From DATCLS01 sp035296625 (GTDB taxonomy: Bacteria; Actinomycetota; Acidimicrobiia; Acidimicrobiales; VFJN01), in NCBI GenBank assembly GCA_035296625.1, contig DATHAO010000071.1, positions 1-40,193 of the forward strand: a DNA stretch of 40,193 nucleotides, given 5' to 3'. The notes beneath the pieces were generated by a model, which worked only from the letters and a program-made list of their open reading frames with translations, was not told the DNA's origin and did not search any database. A program made the position numbers and the translations under genes. Below are positions 1-8,019 of the stretch, piece by piece. Numbering within the stretch: position 1 is the stretch's first letter; the number at the start of each line of letters is the position of its first letter.

Positions 1-780
1 GTGCAGGTTCTCGCGGTAGCGGGTGACGATGAACAGGGCGTAGTCGATGCCTACGCCCAGGCCGATCATGATCCCGAAGATCGAGGCGAAGCTCGGCGGG
101 TGGATCACGAAGCTGATGAACCCGGCGATCGCCGTGCCGGCCCCGATGCCCGCCAGGGCCACGCCGATGGGCAGGCCCATCGCCAGGACCGAGCCGAACG
201 CCACGATGAGGATGAAGATGGCGAAGGCCACGCCCAGCGCCTCGGAGCTCGGAGCCTCGAACTCGGCGAAGCTGGCGCCACCGAGCTCGACCTGCAAATC
301 CTGGACGTGCACGGCGTCGATGTCGTCACGGGCGCTCTTGCCGACGTCGACCAGGTCCGACTCGTCAAGGTCGGGATCGAGGTCGACCTGGGCGAAGGCG
401 ATCTTGCCCTCGTTGGGGCCGTGGGCGGCGATCTGCCGATCGCCGCCCTCGTCGTACGGGCTGGCCACCCGGGTGATGCCGTCGATGTCGCGGAACTGGT
501 CGAACAGGTGCTCCATGGCCGAGCGGACCTGGGGATCGTCGACCCCCTGGTCGGCTTCGAACACGATCGAGCCGCCGAAACCGGCGCCCTGGCCACCGAA
601 GTTGTCCTCGAGAATGTCAGTGCCGCGCTTCGATTCGACGTTCGGGAGGCTGAAGTCGGCGTCGGTATCGGCACCACCGGCGGCGCGGAGGACCAAGTTC
701 CCGAGGAACAGGCCGACGATCCACAGGATGACGACGAGCCAGCGGTGATCGTGACACCAGCGACCAAGACGACTGAGCAC
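1..780 (-). CDS. MMPL/RND-family exporter, N-terminal part (gene runs off the window)
   Basis: The minus strand reads open from a GTG at 780 to base 1 (260 codons). Residues about 12-32 form a first membrane helix, followed by a long extracytoplasmic loop, then a cluster of helices from about residue 180. The stretch GVGIDYALFIVTRYREN at the 3' edge is the classic MMPL/RND fourth-helix signature with the Asp-Tyr pair of the proton relay. Members export lipids or small molecules using the proton gradient. The GTG start is preceded by a GGGGG purine run about 7 nt upstream. The rest of the protein (a second half of similar design is usual) lies outside the window, so substrate cannot be guessed. 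The inverted repeat GTTCC-N5-GGAAC at 818-832 sits 38-52 nt upstream of the start and could be an operator for a TetR- or MarR-type repressor. Confidence 0.9.
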   Translation of the reverse strand, partial: MLSRLGRWCHDHRWLVVILWIVGLFLGNLVLRAAGGADTDADFSLPNVESKRGTDILEDNFGGQGAGFGGSIVFEADQGVDDPQVRSAMEHLFDQFRDIDGITRVASPYDEGGDRQIAAHGPNEGKIAFAQVDLDPDLDESDLVDVGKSARDDIDAVHVQDLQVELGGASFAEFEAPSSEALGVAFAIFILIVAFGSVLAMGLPIGVALAGIGAGTAIAGFISFVIHPPSFASIFGIMIGLGVGIDYALFIVTRYRENLH

Positions 781-817
781 GGACAAGCCCCCTGCCGGTA
801 CTGAAACGGCCTACTCA

Positions 818-832
818 GTTCCCAATCGGAAC
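818..832. promoter_or_regulatory. Inverted repeat upstream of MMPL gene (possible operator)
   Basis: GTTCC (818-822) and GGAAC (828-832) are perfect inverted arms separated by 5 nt. They lie upstream of the MMPL exporter start at 780. Exporters of this family are often controlled by local repressors, but the arms are short and no regulator gene is adjacent in the window, so the assignment is weak. Confidence 0.25.
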
Positions 833-1053
833 ATCGGCCGGCCCAGACTACCTAGAGCGATCCGAGAAGTTGAGTCAGGTGCGAGCCCCGCAGATGAACT
901 TCCGGCGTCCGTCGTCCGAACGGCGTCCGGCGTATGACGGACGATCCGGCGACGCCGTTGCGGTGGCCTCGACGTGAACCGTGCCGACCCGCCCGACCCC
1001 GGCCGGGCGGCCCCCGGCGGGTCCCTGCGCACCCCTGCGGTTACGCTCCGCGA

Positions 1054-1974
1054 GTGCAAGTTGCGATCTGCATTCCCCAGTTCGTCGCTGACGGCGAGTT
1101 CGACCCGGACGGGTTCCGTGGCTATCTGGAGAGGGCCGAAGCGCTCGGGTTCGAGAGCGCGTGGACCCAGGAGCAGGTGCTCGGCGCCATCCCGCATCTG
1201 GCTCCGCTGGAGGTCATGACCTACGCCGCGGCGTGCACCGGGAGACTGCGCCTCGGCTGTGTCGTGTTCGTGTCTCCCCTGCACAACCCGGTTCATCTGG
1301 CCAAGAACCTCAGCGCCCTCGACCAGCTCAGCCGGGGCCGCATCGAGGTGGGCGTGGGCACCGGCGGGCGGCAGCGGATGTTCAGCGCGTTCGACGCGAG
1401 TCCGGATCGCCTGGTGGCCCGGTTCACCGAGGGCCTGCTGCTGATGAAGACGCTCTGGACCGAATCCCGCATCACCTTCCAGGGGGACTTCTGGCAGCTC
1501 GACGGCGCCGCGATGGAGCCCAAGCCGTTCCAGAAGCCGTATCCGCCGATCTGGTTCGGTGCGAGTGCGCCTGCCGCACTTCGGCGGGCGGTCAGGCATG
1601 GCGACGGCTTCTTCGGTGCCGGGTCCCAGACGACGGCACAGTTCGCCGACCAGGTCGGGATCGTCCGGGAGGCCATGGACCAGCAGGACCGCGATCCGGC
1701 CAGCTTCAGGATCGCCAAGCGGGTGTACTTGGTGGTCGACGACGACACCGAGCGGGCCCGGGAACGCATCGGCGCGGCGCTGCAGCGGTTGTACGGCTTC
1801 TTCGGGCTACCGGACCTGACGCCCGTCGCGGTCTTCGGCCCGCCCGATGCCTGTGTGCGTGGCCTGCGTGAGGTTGCCGACGCCGGTGCCGAGCTGATCC
1901 TGCTCAACCCGCTCTTCGACGAGGCCGAACAGATGGAGCGCTTGGCCGCCGAGGTGGTCCCCCACCTGGACTGA
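1054..1974 (+). CDS. LLM-class (luciferase-like) F420-dependent oxidoreductase
   Basis: 306 residues. The luciferase-like TIM-barrel is visible from residue 1: VAICIPQF strand, then GFESAWTQEQ, LGCVVFVSPLHNPVHLAKNLSALDQLSRGR and VGVGTGGR, all typical of F420-dependent LLM enzymes; KPFQKPYPPIWFGA follows mid-protein. The enzymes move hydride with cofactor F420 or FMN; the substrate is unknown. The GTG start at 1054 is chosen over upstream codons because homology begins there and because TACGCT at 1042-1047 lies 6 nt before it, fitting a leaderless transcript. It stands alone, convergent with the VOC gene downstream. A weak 8-bp stem (1982-1989 with 2015-2022) lies just after the stop. Confidence 0.9.
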   Translation: MQVAICIPQFVADGEFDPDGFRGYLERAEALGFESAWTQEQVLGAIPHLAPLEVMTYAAACTGRLRLGCVVFVSPLHNPVHLAKNLSALDQLSRGRIEVGVGTGGRQRMFSAFDASPDRLVARFTEGLLLMKTLWTESRITFQGDFWQLDGAAMEPKPFQKPYPPIWFGASAPAALRRAVRHGDGFFGAGSQTTAQFADQVGIVREAMDQQDRDPASFRIAKRVYLVVDDDTERARERIGAALQRLYGFFGLPDLTPVAVFGPPDACVRGLREVADAGAELILLNPLFDEAEQMERLAAEVVPHLD

Positions 1975-2118
1975 CGGCACTGATCGCCGATCGATCTGCA
2001 TTCCGCGCCCGAACCGGCGATCGATCGTCGACGGCGCCCGGCCCAACCGGGCTGCGATGACACGTACGACCGCCGCCGTGGTGGAGACCGGGGTGTTCCC
2101 GCCGGGGCCGTCAGGGTG

Positions 2119-2502
2119 TTAGCTGCCGCTGCCGTACGGGCGGGTGAGGATCTCGAGGCTGTGGCCGTCGGGGTCCGGGAAGTACACGCCGCGGCCGCCG
2201 TCCGCGTGGTTGATCTCGCCCGCCTGGGTGTGCATCGGGTCGGCCCAGTACGGGAGGTCGCGCTCCTGGATCCGACCGAAGATCTGGTCGAACTCGGGCT
2301 CGCTGACGAGGAACGCGTAGTGCTCGACCCGCGGCACGTGGTCGAGTTGGATGTAGTCGAGGCTCACGTCGTTGGTGAGCTCGACCACTTGGAAGTGGCC
2401 GAACGGCTCGGGCTCGGGGAGCCCCAGGATCTCGGCGAGGAACCGGGCCGAGACCCGATTGTCCGAAGCCGGCACGATCGTGTGGTTCAACTGCACTGCC
2501 AC
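2119..2502 (-). CDS. VOC-family (glyoxalase/dioxygenase fold) protein
   Basis: 127 residues starting at GTG 2502, with GGAGG 7 nt upstream. The single vicinal-oxygen-chelate module shows the usual N-terminal LNHTIVPASD strand, a middle VEHYAFLVSE strand and the C-terminal VYFPDPDGHSLEILTRPYG motif that supplies the last metal ligand (Glu). VOC proteins use a bound divalent metal for isomerisation, dioxygenation or resistance by sequestration; here the substrate is unknown. It lies 195 bp downstream of the SnoaL-like gene on the same strand, but the gap argues against tight coupling. Confidence 0.88.
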   Translation of the reverse strand: MAVQLNHTIVPASDNRVSARFLAEILGLPEPEPFGHFQVVELTNDVSLDYIQLDHVPRVEHYAFLVSEPEFDQIFGRIQERDLPYWADPMHTQAGEINHADGGRGVYFPDPDGHSLEILTRPYGSGS

Positions 2503-2697
2503 GGGGACACCTCCCGCGCCGTCGTGCCACCCAGTATGGGCGCCACAGGTGCGGTGCTCACACCCCGGCGCGCCAGGGTGGTCATCATCCTCACATCGAT
2601 CCCGGTGCGGGTGTAGTGGTCGCCCGAAGCAGTTCGGGGGCAGCCATCCGTCATGGGACCGCCCGGGATGTTCACCCGACGCCGAACTGCGTCAACG

Positions 2698-3111
2698 TCA
2701 CGGCGTCCCGCTCCGGGTGTGGTCCATGCGGAGCCGGGTGAGCTTCGAGGTCTTGATCCGCCATGAGCCGTCGCGCTTCTCGTAGGCCTCGTGGTAGTGG
2801 CCGTAGCCGTGCAGCTCGGAGCCGTCGGGCCATCGGAGCATGTCCTCCATCGCCCATACGCCCGATGCCGTCGTGGTCGAGGTCACGTCGATCTCCGGAG
2901 TGTGGCAGTGGTGCACGGTGATGACGTCGCAGAGGACCTGCTGGAGGAAGGCGATGAAGTCGTCGGCGCCCGACACCAGGTCGCCTCCGGAGTCCGTGCT
3001 GTCCATGACCACGTCGTCGGCGAACACCCGACGCATGCCTGCCCAGTCCTTCGTGTCGATGGTGCGGCAGTACCGCCCCTTGAGTTGCTTGATCGCTTCG
3101 ATGTCGTCCAT
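2698..3111 (-). CDS. SnoaL-like / NTF2-fold protein
   Basis: 137 residues. An NTF2-like cone fold is indicated by the N-terminal helix pattern IEAIKQLKGRYCRTIDTKDW, then FADDVVMD, the HHCHTPEIDV strand and the C-terminal HEAYEKRDGSWRI segment, as in the SnoaL_4 group. Such proteins act as small hydrolases, isomerases or hydratases, often in aromatic or steroid metabolism. Start ATG 3111 has GGAG 8 nt upstream; a GTG immediately before it (3114) is an alternative. It follows the SDR gene by 61 bp on the same strand, so the two probably form an operon acting on one substrate; that link is inferred. Confidence 0.82.
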   Translation of the reverse strand: MDDIEAIKQLKGRYCRTIDTKDWAGMRRVFADDVVMDSTDSGGDLVSGADDFIAFLQQVLCDVITVHHCHTPEIDVTSTTTASGVWAMEDMLRWPDGSELHGYGHYHEAYEKRDGSWRIKTSKLTRLRMDHTRSGTP

Positions 3112-3172
3112 CACGAGATCTCCAGTACGAGATCGGCCGGCAACCCGCAGGGCCGGGCTATCGGGAGCCGCC

Positions 3173-4009
3173 CTACTGCTGCGAAGCCGGGCCGCGGACG
3201 GCGGCGCACACCCCGCCGTCGACGAGGATGTCGACGCCGGTGAGGAAGCTGGCCTCATCCGACAGCAGGAAGGCGACGACGGCGGCGACCTCCTCGGGGC
3301 GGCCGACCCGGCCGAGCGGCGTCCGTTGCACGAGGACCTCCATGAACGGATGGCTCGCCGCTTCCTGCTGACCCTGCGGGGTGTCGATGATGCCGGGGGA
3401 CACCGAGCAGACGCGGGCCCCGACGGGCCCGACGCGCACGGCCTCCTGCTGGGCGAACCGCTGGACCCCACGCTTGGCCCAACCGTAGGCCACACCCGTG
3501 TCCTCGATGGCCGGCCCGACGGCCTCGTGCATCCGGTCGAGGAGGCGCTCGTCGAGCGGCGCGTCCAGGGCGGCGTCGGCCGCCGGGTCCGGTTCACTGA
3601 TCCCGAGCAGCGGCGCCATCGAAGCGAAGCACACCATCGCGGTCCCCGCGGTTGCGAGAGGGCGGAGCGCCTCGGCCAGCATTGCGGTTCCGACGAGGTC
3701 GACCGTGAAGATGCGGCGCCAGTCGGCCATGGTGGGCGAGATGCCGGCGGCGTGGGCAACGGCTCGGAGCGTGCCGAGCTCGGAGACGCGAGCCGCGAGC
3801 CGGGCGAGGCCGCCGCTGTCGGTGATGTCGACGACGAACGGCTCGACGAGGTCCGCCTGCCCCGCAGCCGACACGTCGTTGGCCGCTGCGGTCGCGGACG
3901 CCTCGTCACGGTCGACGAGCAGCAGCGCGTCCACCATGTCGGCGAGCCGCCGGGCACAGGCCAGCCCCATCCCGCGCCCAGCACCCGTCGCGATCCCCAC
4001 GGCCGTCAT
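3173..4009 (-). CDS. SDR-family NAD(P)-dependent oxidoreductase
   Basis: 278 residues. The Rossmann nucleotide motif TGAGRGMG is near the N-terminus, an active-site Ser lies in CFASMAPLLG, the YxxxK pair is in AYGWAKRGV, and the C-terminal SPGIIDTP and LTGVDILVDGG segments are standard for classical SDRs. ATG 4009 is chosen because GGAGGG lies 5 nt upstream and the motif begins at once; longer upstream reading has no similarity. The start overlaps the stop of a frameshifted remnant (4006-4206) in an ATGA arrangement, suggesting that an upstream gene was once translationally coupled. Likely oxidises or reduces a secondary alcohol/ketone; substrate unknown. Confidence 0.92.
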   Translation of the reverse strand: MTAVGIATGAGRGMGLACARRLADMVDALLLVDRDEASATAAANDVSAAGQADLVEPFVVDITDSGGLARLAARVSELGTLRAVAHAAGISPTMADWRRIFTVDLVGTAMLAEALRPLATAGTAMVCFASMAPLLGISEPDPAADAALDAPLDERLLDRMHEAVGPAIEDTGVAYGWAKRGVQRFAQQEAVRVGPVGARVCSVSPGIIDTPQGQQEAASHPFMEVLVQRTPLGRVGRPEEVAAVVAFLLSDEASFLTGVDILVDGGVCAAVRGPASQQ

Positions 4010-4206
4010 GCGTTCCCTCCGTCGCTCCGCGGCAGCTGGCTTCCCAGCATCTTGCGCATGCCCCAGGCGATGTAGCTCGCGTCCGACCCGCACACGCTCT
4101 CGCCTTCATCTCGAGCAGCTCCCCGGTGTCGGGAGGCTCGTCGACGTCGACCACCGTGACGCCCCTTCGATGGCGCGAACCGCCTTCAGGCTCTCGTCCT
4201 CGTCAT
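4006..4206 (-). pseudogene. Remnant of a small gene with two frameshifts, upstream of the SDR
   Basis: Three minus-strand reading frames carry protein-like text in succession: DESLKAVRAIEG (about 4204-4170), then VTVVDVDEPPDTGELLE, then ESVCGSDASYIAWGMRKMLG running to a TGA at 4008-4006 that overlaps the SDR ATG. Joining them needs two single-base shifts, one at a GGGG run near 4166 and one near 4105. The joined product would be about 65 residues. I do not recognise the family. It may be a decayed gene or an intact small gene hidden by two sequencing errors. Confidence 0.45.
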
Positions 4207-4398
4207 TGGCACCCCTCCCCTTGCCGCAACGCGGCGAGTCGCCCGGTCTGGCACATCGGGCCGTCTCGGACGCCGAGTTGGCCCCCCACGGCATTCCCTC
4301 TGCCGCCCGCTGATCTTCTCCACCGTCTCCGGGCGGCTCAGGCCGGCGCACCGGCTTTCCTGTACGACGTGTGGCGCGTCGGCGCCCGCCGTCCCGGC
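4207..4398. other. Gap with no recognisable gene
   Basis: Between the frameshifted remnant and the 3' end of the propeller lipoprotein gene I see no convincing coding pattern, hairpin or repeat on either strand. Confidence 0.4.
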
Positions 4399-5595
4399 TC
4401 ATTCGCTGCGGTACCAGGCGAAGATGTCCTCCGCGCGGTTGCTGTCGTCCGGTACGAGGTTCGACGCCCAGGACGCGAAGGTGATCGCGTCGCCGTCCGC
4501 CGAGATCGCCGGGCCGTAGCTGTTGTCGTTACCGTCGGTGATGCGGGTGATCCCCGTGGCGGCGTCCCATAGGTAGACATCGACCAGTCCGTCGGACACC
4601 CAGGAGCTGAAGGCCACGGCGTCGCCGGTCGCCGAGATGCTGGGACTGGAGCTGTGGCCGTTCCCGTCGCTGATGCGCCTCGTAGTGCCCGCGGCGGCCT
4701 CCCACAGGAAGACATCTGCCCCGTCGTTGGTGTCGCCCGGGACGAGGTTCGACGCCGCCGACGAAAAGGCCACCACCCCGCCGTCGGCGGACACGACCGG
4801 GCCGTGGCTCCCACCGTTGCCGTCGGTGATGCGCGTGGTGGCTCCGGTGGTGCGGTCCCACATGTAGAGGTCCCACACGCCGGTGGCACCCGCGACGGGC
4901 TTCGAGACCCACGACTCGAACACGACGTAGCGCCCGTCCGCCGAGATCGAAGGGCGGGAGTTGCCCTCCTCCCCGCCGGGGATGCGCATCGTGGTGCCGG
5001 TGGCCCTGTCCCACACGAACACGTCGTTGGTGAAGTCCGTGTCGCCGGGGGCCAGGTTGGAGGCGAAGGAGTCGAACGCGACGTGGCCTCCGTCGGCCGA
5101 CATGGCGGGCTGGCCGCTGGCGCTGTCCCCGTCGGTGATGCGTGTGGTTGTGCCGGTCGCCGCATCCCAGAGGAACACGTCGCCCTGGCGGTTGCGGTCG
5201 TCGGGGGCGAGGTCCGATGCCGTCGAGGTGAAGGCCACGGACCGGCCGTCCGCCGAGATCGAGGGGGACGCACTCTCGTTGTTGCCACCCGTGATGCGCT
5301 CGATGACCGACGAGGCGCGGTCCCACACGTACACGTCGAGATAGGCGTTGGGGTCGCCCGGGACGAGGTCCCAGGCGGTCGACTCGAACGCCACACGGCC
5401 GCCGTCGCCGGAGGTCGTCGGCCCGAAGCTCTGGCCGCCTCCCTCCCCGCCCTGTGCGTGGCTGACGCGCACGATCGTTCCGTCCGGCGACGGCGGGGCC
5501 GGGGGTGGCCCGCAGCCGGCGACGACGACGGCGGTCACCAGGCCGATCGTCCAGGCGGACGTGGCCCGGCCCCAGTTGGCTCTGCGATGGCTCAT
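4399..5595 (-). CDS. Lipoprotein with seven TolB/PD40-like beta-propeller repeats
   Basis: 398 residues. The N-terminus is positively charged, then a hydrophobic stretch ending in VVVAGC, a lipobox that would place the lipidated Cys at the outer membrane face. The rest is seven tandem repeats of about 40-50 residues with consensus SxSADGxxVAFxSxASNLxPGD...DVFxWDxxTGTTxRITDG, consistent with a seven-bladed propeller. Such repeats are related to TolB/PD40 and usually bind proteins or glycans. Start ATG 5595 has GGGGGAG 4 nt upstream; a longer reading from 5679 lacks a signal sequence at its N-terminus. Repeats 4 and 6 are shortened. No enzyme domain is present, so a binding or scaffold role is inferred. 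Confidence 0.85.
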   Translation of the reverse strand: MSHRRANWGRATSAWTIGLVTAVVVAGCGPPPAPPSPDGTIVRVSHAQGGEGGGQSFGPTTSGDGGRVAFESTAWDLVPGDPNAYLDVYVWDRASSVIERITGGNNESASPSISADGRSVAFTSTASDLAPDDRNRQGDVFLWDAATGTTTRITDGDSASGQPAMSADGGHVAFDSFASNLAPGDTDFTNDVFVWDRATGTTMRIPGGEEGNSRPSISADGRYVVFESWVSKPVAGATGVWDLYMWDRTTGATTRITDGNGGSHGPVVSADGGVVAFSSAASNLVPGDTNDGADVFLWEAAAGTTRRISDGNGHSSSPSISATGDAVAFSSWVSDGLVDVYLWDAATGITRITDGNDNSYGPAISADGDAITFASWASNLVPDDSNRAEDIFAWYRSE

Positions 5596-5791
5596 GGTCT
5601 CCCCCAGGCCCCACTTGTCACGACGCTCCGGCCGCAGAGACGGCAGGCACCGCTCGACGGGTCCCCGGGCCAGACTCATCCCCTGCTATCGCCCCGGGCC
5701 CGCCGCGAGGTACCGGCCGGCAGGCGTGCGGCGTCACCGAACAGAGGACCGGGACCGATGATTTCCGGCTGCCCCGTCGGTCAGTCCCGGC

Positions 5792-6523
5792 ATGAGCATC
5801 ACTTTTCCGGGGGAGTCGCCCGAGTACCGGGAGGCGCGTGACCGCCTGCTCGTCCGCGAGGTCGAGCTGCGCCGAGCGATGGAGGCGGTCGCCGAGGCCC
5901 GCCGCTCACTGCCGCCGGGCGGTCCCGTCCCCGAGGACTACGTGTTCCAGGGTGCCGGGCCGGGCGGCGAGCCCACCGAGGTCCGCCTGTCCGAGCTGTT
6001 CCCGCCGGGTGCCCGGTCGCTCGTCGTCTACAACTTCATGTTCCCCCGACACCCCGGCGACGATCGCCCGGGGCCGACCACCGGGCGCACCGCCCTGCTG
6101 CCGATCCTCGAGAGCCCGTGCCCCTCGTGCACCGCCATGCTCGACCAGCTCGACGGCGCAGCCGAGCATGTCACGGCCCGGGTGGGGCTCGTCGCCGTGG
6201 CGAAGGCACCGCTGGAGCGGCTGCTGGCCTTCGCCCAGGATCGGGGCTGGCGCCGCCTGCGGATCGTCTCCTCCGCGGGCAACGACTACAACCGCGACTA
6301 CCACGGGCAGGTCGACGACGAGCACCAGATGCCGATGCTCAACGTGTTCGAGCGGGACGGTGACACGATCCGTCACACCTGGGGCACCGAGCTGCTCTAC
6401 GCCCCCACCGAGCCCGGCCAGGACCCCCGCCACGTCGGCACGATCGAGCCGCTCTGGAACGTCTTCGACTTCACGCGCGAGGGCCGTCCTAGCGACTGGG
6501 AGGAGCAGCTCAGCTACGCGTGA
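5792..6523 (+). CDS. DUF899-family thioredoxin-like protein
   Basis: 243 residues. The whole protein follows the DUF899 pattern: an N-terminal helix rich in Glu/Arg, then ARSLVVYNFMF, a CPSCTAM motif with Cys at residues 110 and 113, SSAGNDYNRDYHG, and a C-terminal EPLWNVFDFTREGR stretch. The fold is thioredoxin-like and the CxxC pair suggests redox or thiol chemistry, though the family has no settled function. It stands alone on the plus strand, divergent from the propeller lipoprotein. Confidence 0.85.
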   Translation: MSITFPGESPEYREARDRLLVREVELRRAMEAVAEARRSLPPGGPVPEDYVFQGAGPGGEPTEVRLSELFPPGARSLVVYNFMFPRHPGDDRPGPTTGRTALLPILESPCPSCTAMLDQLDGAAEHVTARVGLVAVAKAPLERLLAFAQDRGWRRLRIVSSAGNDYNRDYHGQVDDEHQMPMLNVFERDGDTIRHTWGTELLYAPTEPGQDPRHVGTIEPLWNVFDFTREGRPSDWEEQLSYA

Positions 6524-6625
6524 GGGACTCACCCGTCGTCGAAGGACGCCGGGCAGGCGAGCCGCGGCCGCAGCCCCCGGCGGGCGGGTGCGACGCGGTC
6601 GGCGCCGCTGTCGACGACGACGAGG

Positions 6626-6817
6626 TCAGCCGGTGGCTTCGCCGGGAATGCCCTCGTCGCCGGGGGTGGCCGGGTGCGGGTCGGCGAGCGTGGGATTGCG
6701 GTCCTCGGGGTCGTCCTCGGGCAGGAGGCCGTCGGCCTCGGCGCGCTCGCGGGTGGCCTCGATGCCGGCCTCGAGGTCGTCGAGCCGTTGCTGCATCTGG
6801 TCCGGGTCGGGTGCCAT
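6626..6817 (-). CDS. Small acidic protein of unknown function
   Basis: 63 residues from ATG 6817. An N-terminal amphipathic helix (DPDQMQQRLDDLEAGIEATRER) is followed by an acidic, proline-rich tail. Small proteins of this general design (a helical N-terminus, then a DGLLP-like segment) are seen in actinobacteria, but I cannot name the family. Codon use matches neighbouring genes, which supports coding. It lies alone between plus-strand genes. Confidence 0.55.
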   Translation of the reverse strand: MAPDPDQMQQRLDDLEAGIEATRERAEADGLLPEDDPEDRNPTLADPHPATPGDEGIPGEATG

Positions 6818-6902
6818 GCGGGCCGCCTACCCGGGCCGGCCGGGGGTCAACCCGACCGCCGCAGGCAGCGGCCTGGCCGCCGCACGTGACAGGGTGGCGC
6901 CG

Positions 6903-7382
6903 ATGAGCGAGGTCGAGAGGAAGTTCCGGGTCGCCGAGGTGCCCGGCGGGCTCGACGCCGGCGCCCGTCTGCGGCAGGGGTACGTGGCGATCGACGGCGA
7001 CGTCGAGGTCCGGGTGCGCGACGAGGACGGCGACCACACGCTGACGGTCAAGGGCGGCTCGGGCCTGGAGCGCACCGAGGTCGAGGTGCCCCTCGACCCC
7101 GATCGGTTCGACGAGCTGTGGGGGCTCGCCGGCGAACGGCGCATCGACAAGGTCCGCCACCGTGTGCCGCTGGGTGACGGGCTCACCGCCGAGCTCGACC
7201 TCTACGGCGGGGGACTCGACTGGCTGGCGGTCGTCGAGGTCGAGTTCCCCGACCGGGCCACCGCCGAGGCATTCACGCCGCCCGCGTGGTTCGGCGACGA
7301 GCTCACAGGCCAGGCGGGCTGGTCCAACGCCGCCCTGGCCACCCACGGCGCCCCGCCCACCGTCCCGCCGTCCTCGGGCTGA
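6903..7382 (+). CDS. CYTH-domain protein (triphosphate tunnel metalloenzyme family)
   Basis: 159 residues from ATG 6903. The ExExK signature of CYTH domains is at the very N-terminus (Glu3, Glu5, Lys7), followed by alternating charged strands such as VEVRVRDEDGDHTLTVKGG, ERTEVEVPL and LAVVEVEFPD that line the catalytic tunnel. Family members act on inorganic triphosphate, thiamine triphosphate or other triphosphorylated substrates with Mg2+. It is a stand-alone CYTH domain without the CHAD partner that is often linked to it, so polyphosphate binding is not indicated here. CAGGGT 7 nt before the start fits a leaderless promoter. Confidence 0.88.
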   Translation: MSEVERKFRVAEVPGGLDAGARLRQGYVAIDGDVEVRVRDEDGDHTLTVKGGSGLERTEVEVPLDPDRFDELWGLAGERRIDKVRHRVPLGDGLTAELDLYGGGLDWLAVVEVEFPDRATAEAFTPPAWFGDELTGQAGWSNAALATHGAPPTVPPSSG

Positions 7383-7415
7383 CGCCGCCCGCACGCGGTC
7401 CTCGGTGGCCGGGCC

Positions 7416-7814
7416 TCAGCCGGCGGCCGGGCGCCGCCGCCGGGACGCCTTGGCCGCCGCCTTCTCGGCGAGGGCGGCGACGTAGGCCCGGGCCTCCTCC
7501 ACGAGCGGGCGCCAGGCCGACTCGTCCGCCGGCGGCGCCGGCACCTCGACCGCCACCCACTCGCGCATGGCCCGGCCCGGCGACGGCTCGAACGCCGTGC
7601 CCTCGCCCGCCTCGACCATCGCCGTCGCCCGGGCCGCCGGCAGCTTCACGACGAGCCGCCCGCGCACGGCCATGGCGAAGACCTTCCCGTGCACCATCAG
7701 GCCGTCACCCCGCAGCATCCTGCCGAGCGTCACGCCGGGGTCGCTCATGTGCTCGGCCACGAGCCGGTCGAACAGCTCCTGGGCCTCCGCCTCGGTGTCG
7801 TTGGGTCCGGTCAT
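7416..7814 (-). CDS. TfoX/Sxy N-terminal domain-like protein
   Basis: 132 residues. The segment GRMLRGDGLMVHGKVFAMAV followed by RLVVKLPAARATAMVEAGEG and then REWVAVE is typical of the TfoX_N fold found in many stand-alone actinobacterial proteins. The C-terminal 25 residues are an Ala/Lys/Arg-rich helix. In Gammaproteobacteria TfoX controls competence, but stand-alone domains in actinobacteria have no such established role. Start ATG 7814 has a GGAGAG purine run upstream. Convergent with the CYTH gene (33 bp apart). Confidence 0.75.
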   Translation of the reverse strand: MTGPNDTEAEAQELFDRLVAEHMSDPGVTLGRMLRGDGLMVHGKVFAMAVRGRLVVKLPAARATAMVEAGEGTAFEPSPGRAMREWVAVEVPAPPADESAWRPLVEEARAYVAALAEKAAAKASRRRRPAAG

Positions 7815-8019
7815 CGTCGCCTTGCTCTCCGCCGCCGGTCCACCGCCTCTGACGCTACGGCCTCGGGCTGCACGAGTTCACGGTCGGCTGAGTCGACGGT
7901 GAACTGGGCGGATCCGGTGACCCGACACCGGCGACCCGCCGCCCGGCCGCCCGGCGCGGTGCCAGCCTCGGCCCGGGCGGTCCGGGGCGTGTGGCCGTTG
8001 CGGAGGAGGCGCCAGCCGA

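Noticed and set aside
1982..2022. Hairpin between LLM and VOC genes as terminator
   Set aside because: Only 8 bp with a 25-nt loop; the repeated GATCGATC words make it likely by chance.
2698..3984. A 428-residue minus-strand protein
   Set aside because: Its first two thirds are the wrong frame of the SDR gene; only the SnoaL-like part from 3111 is real.
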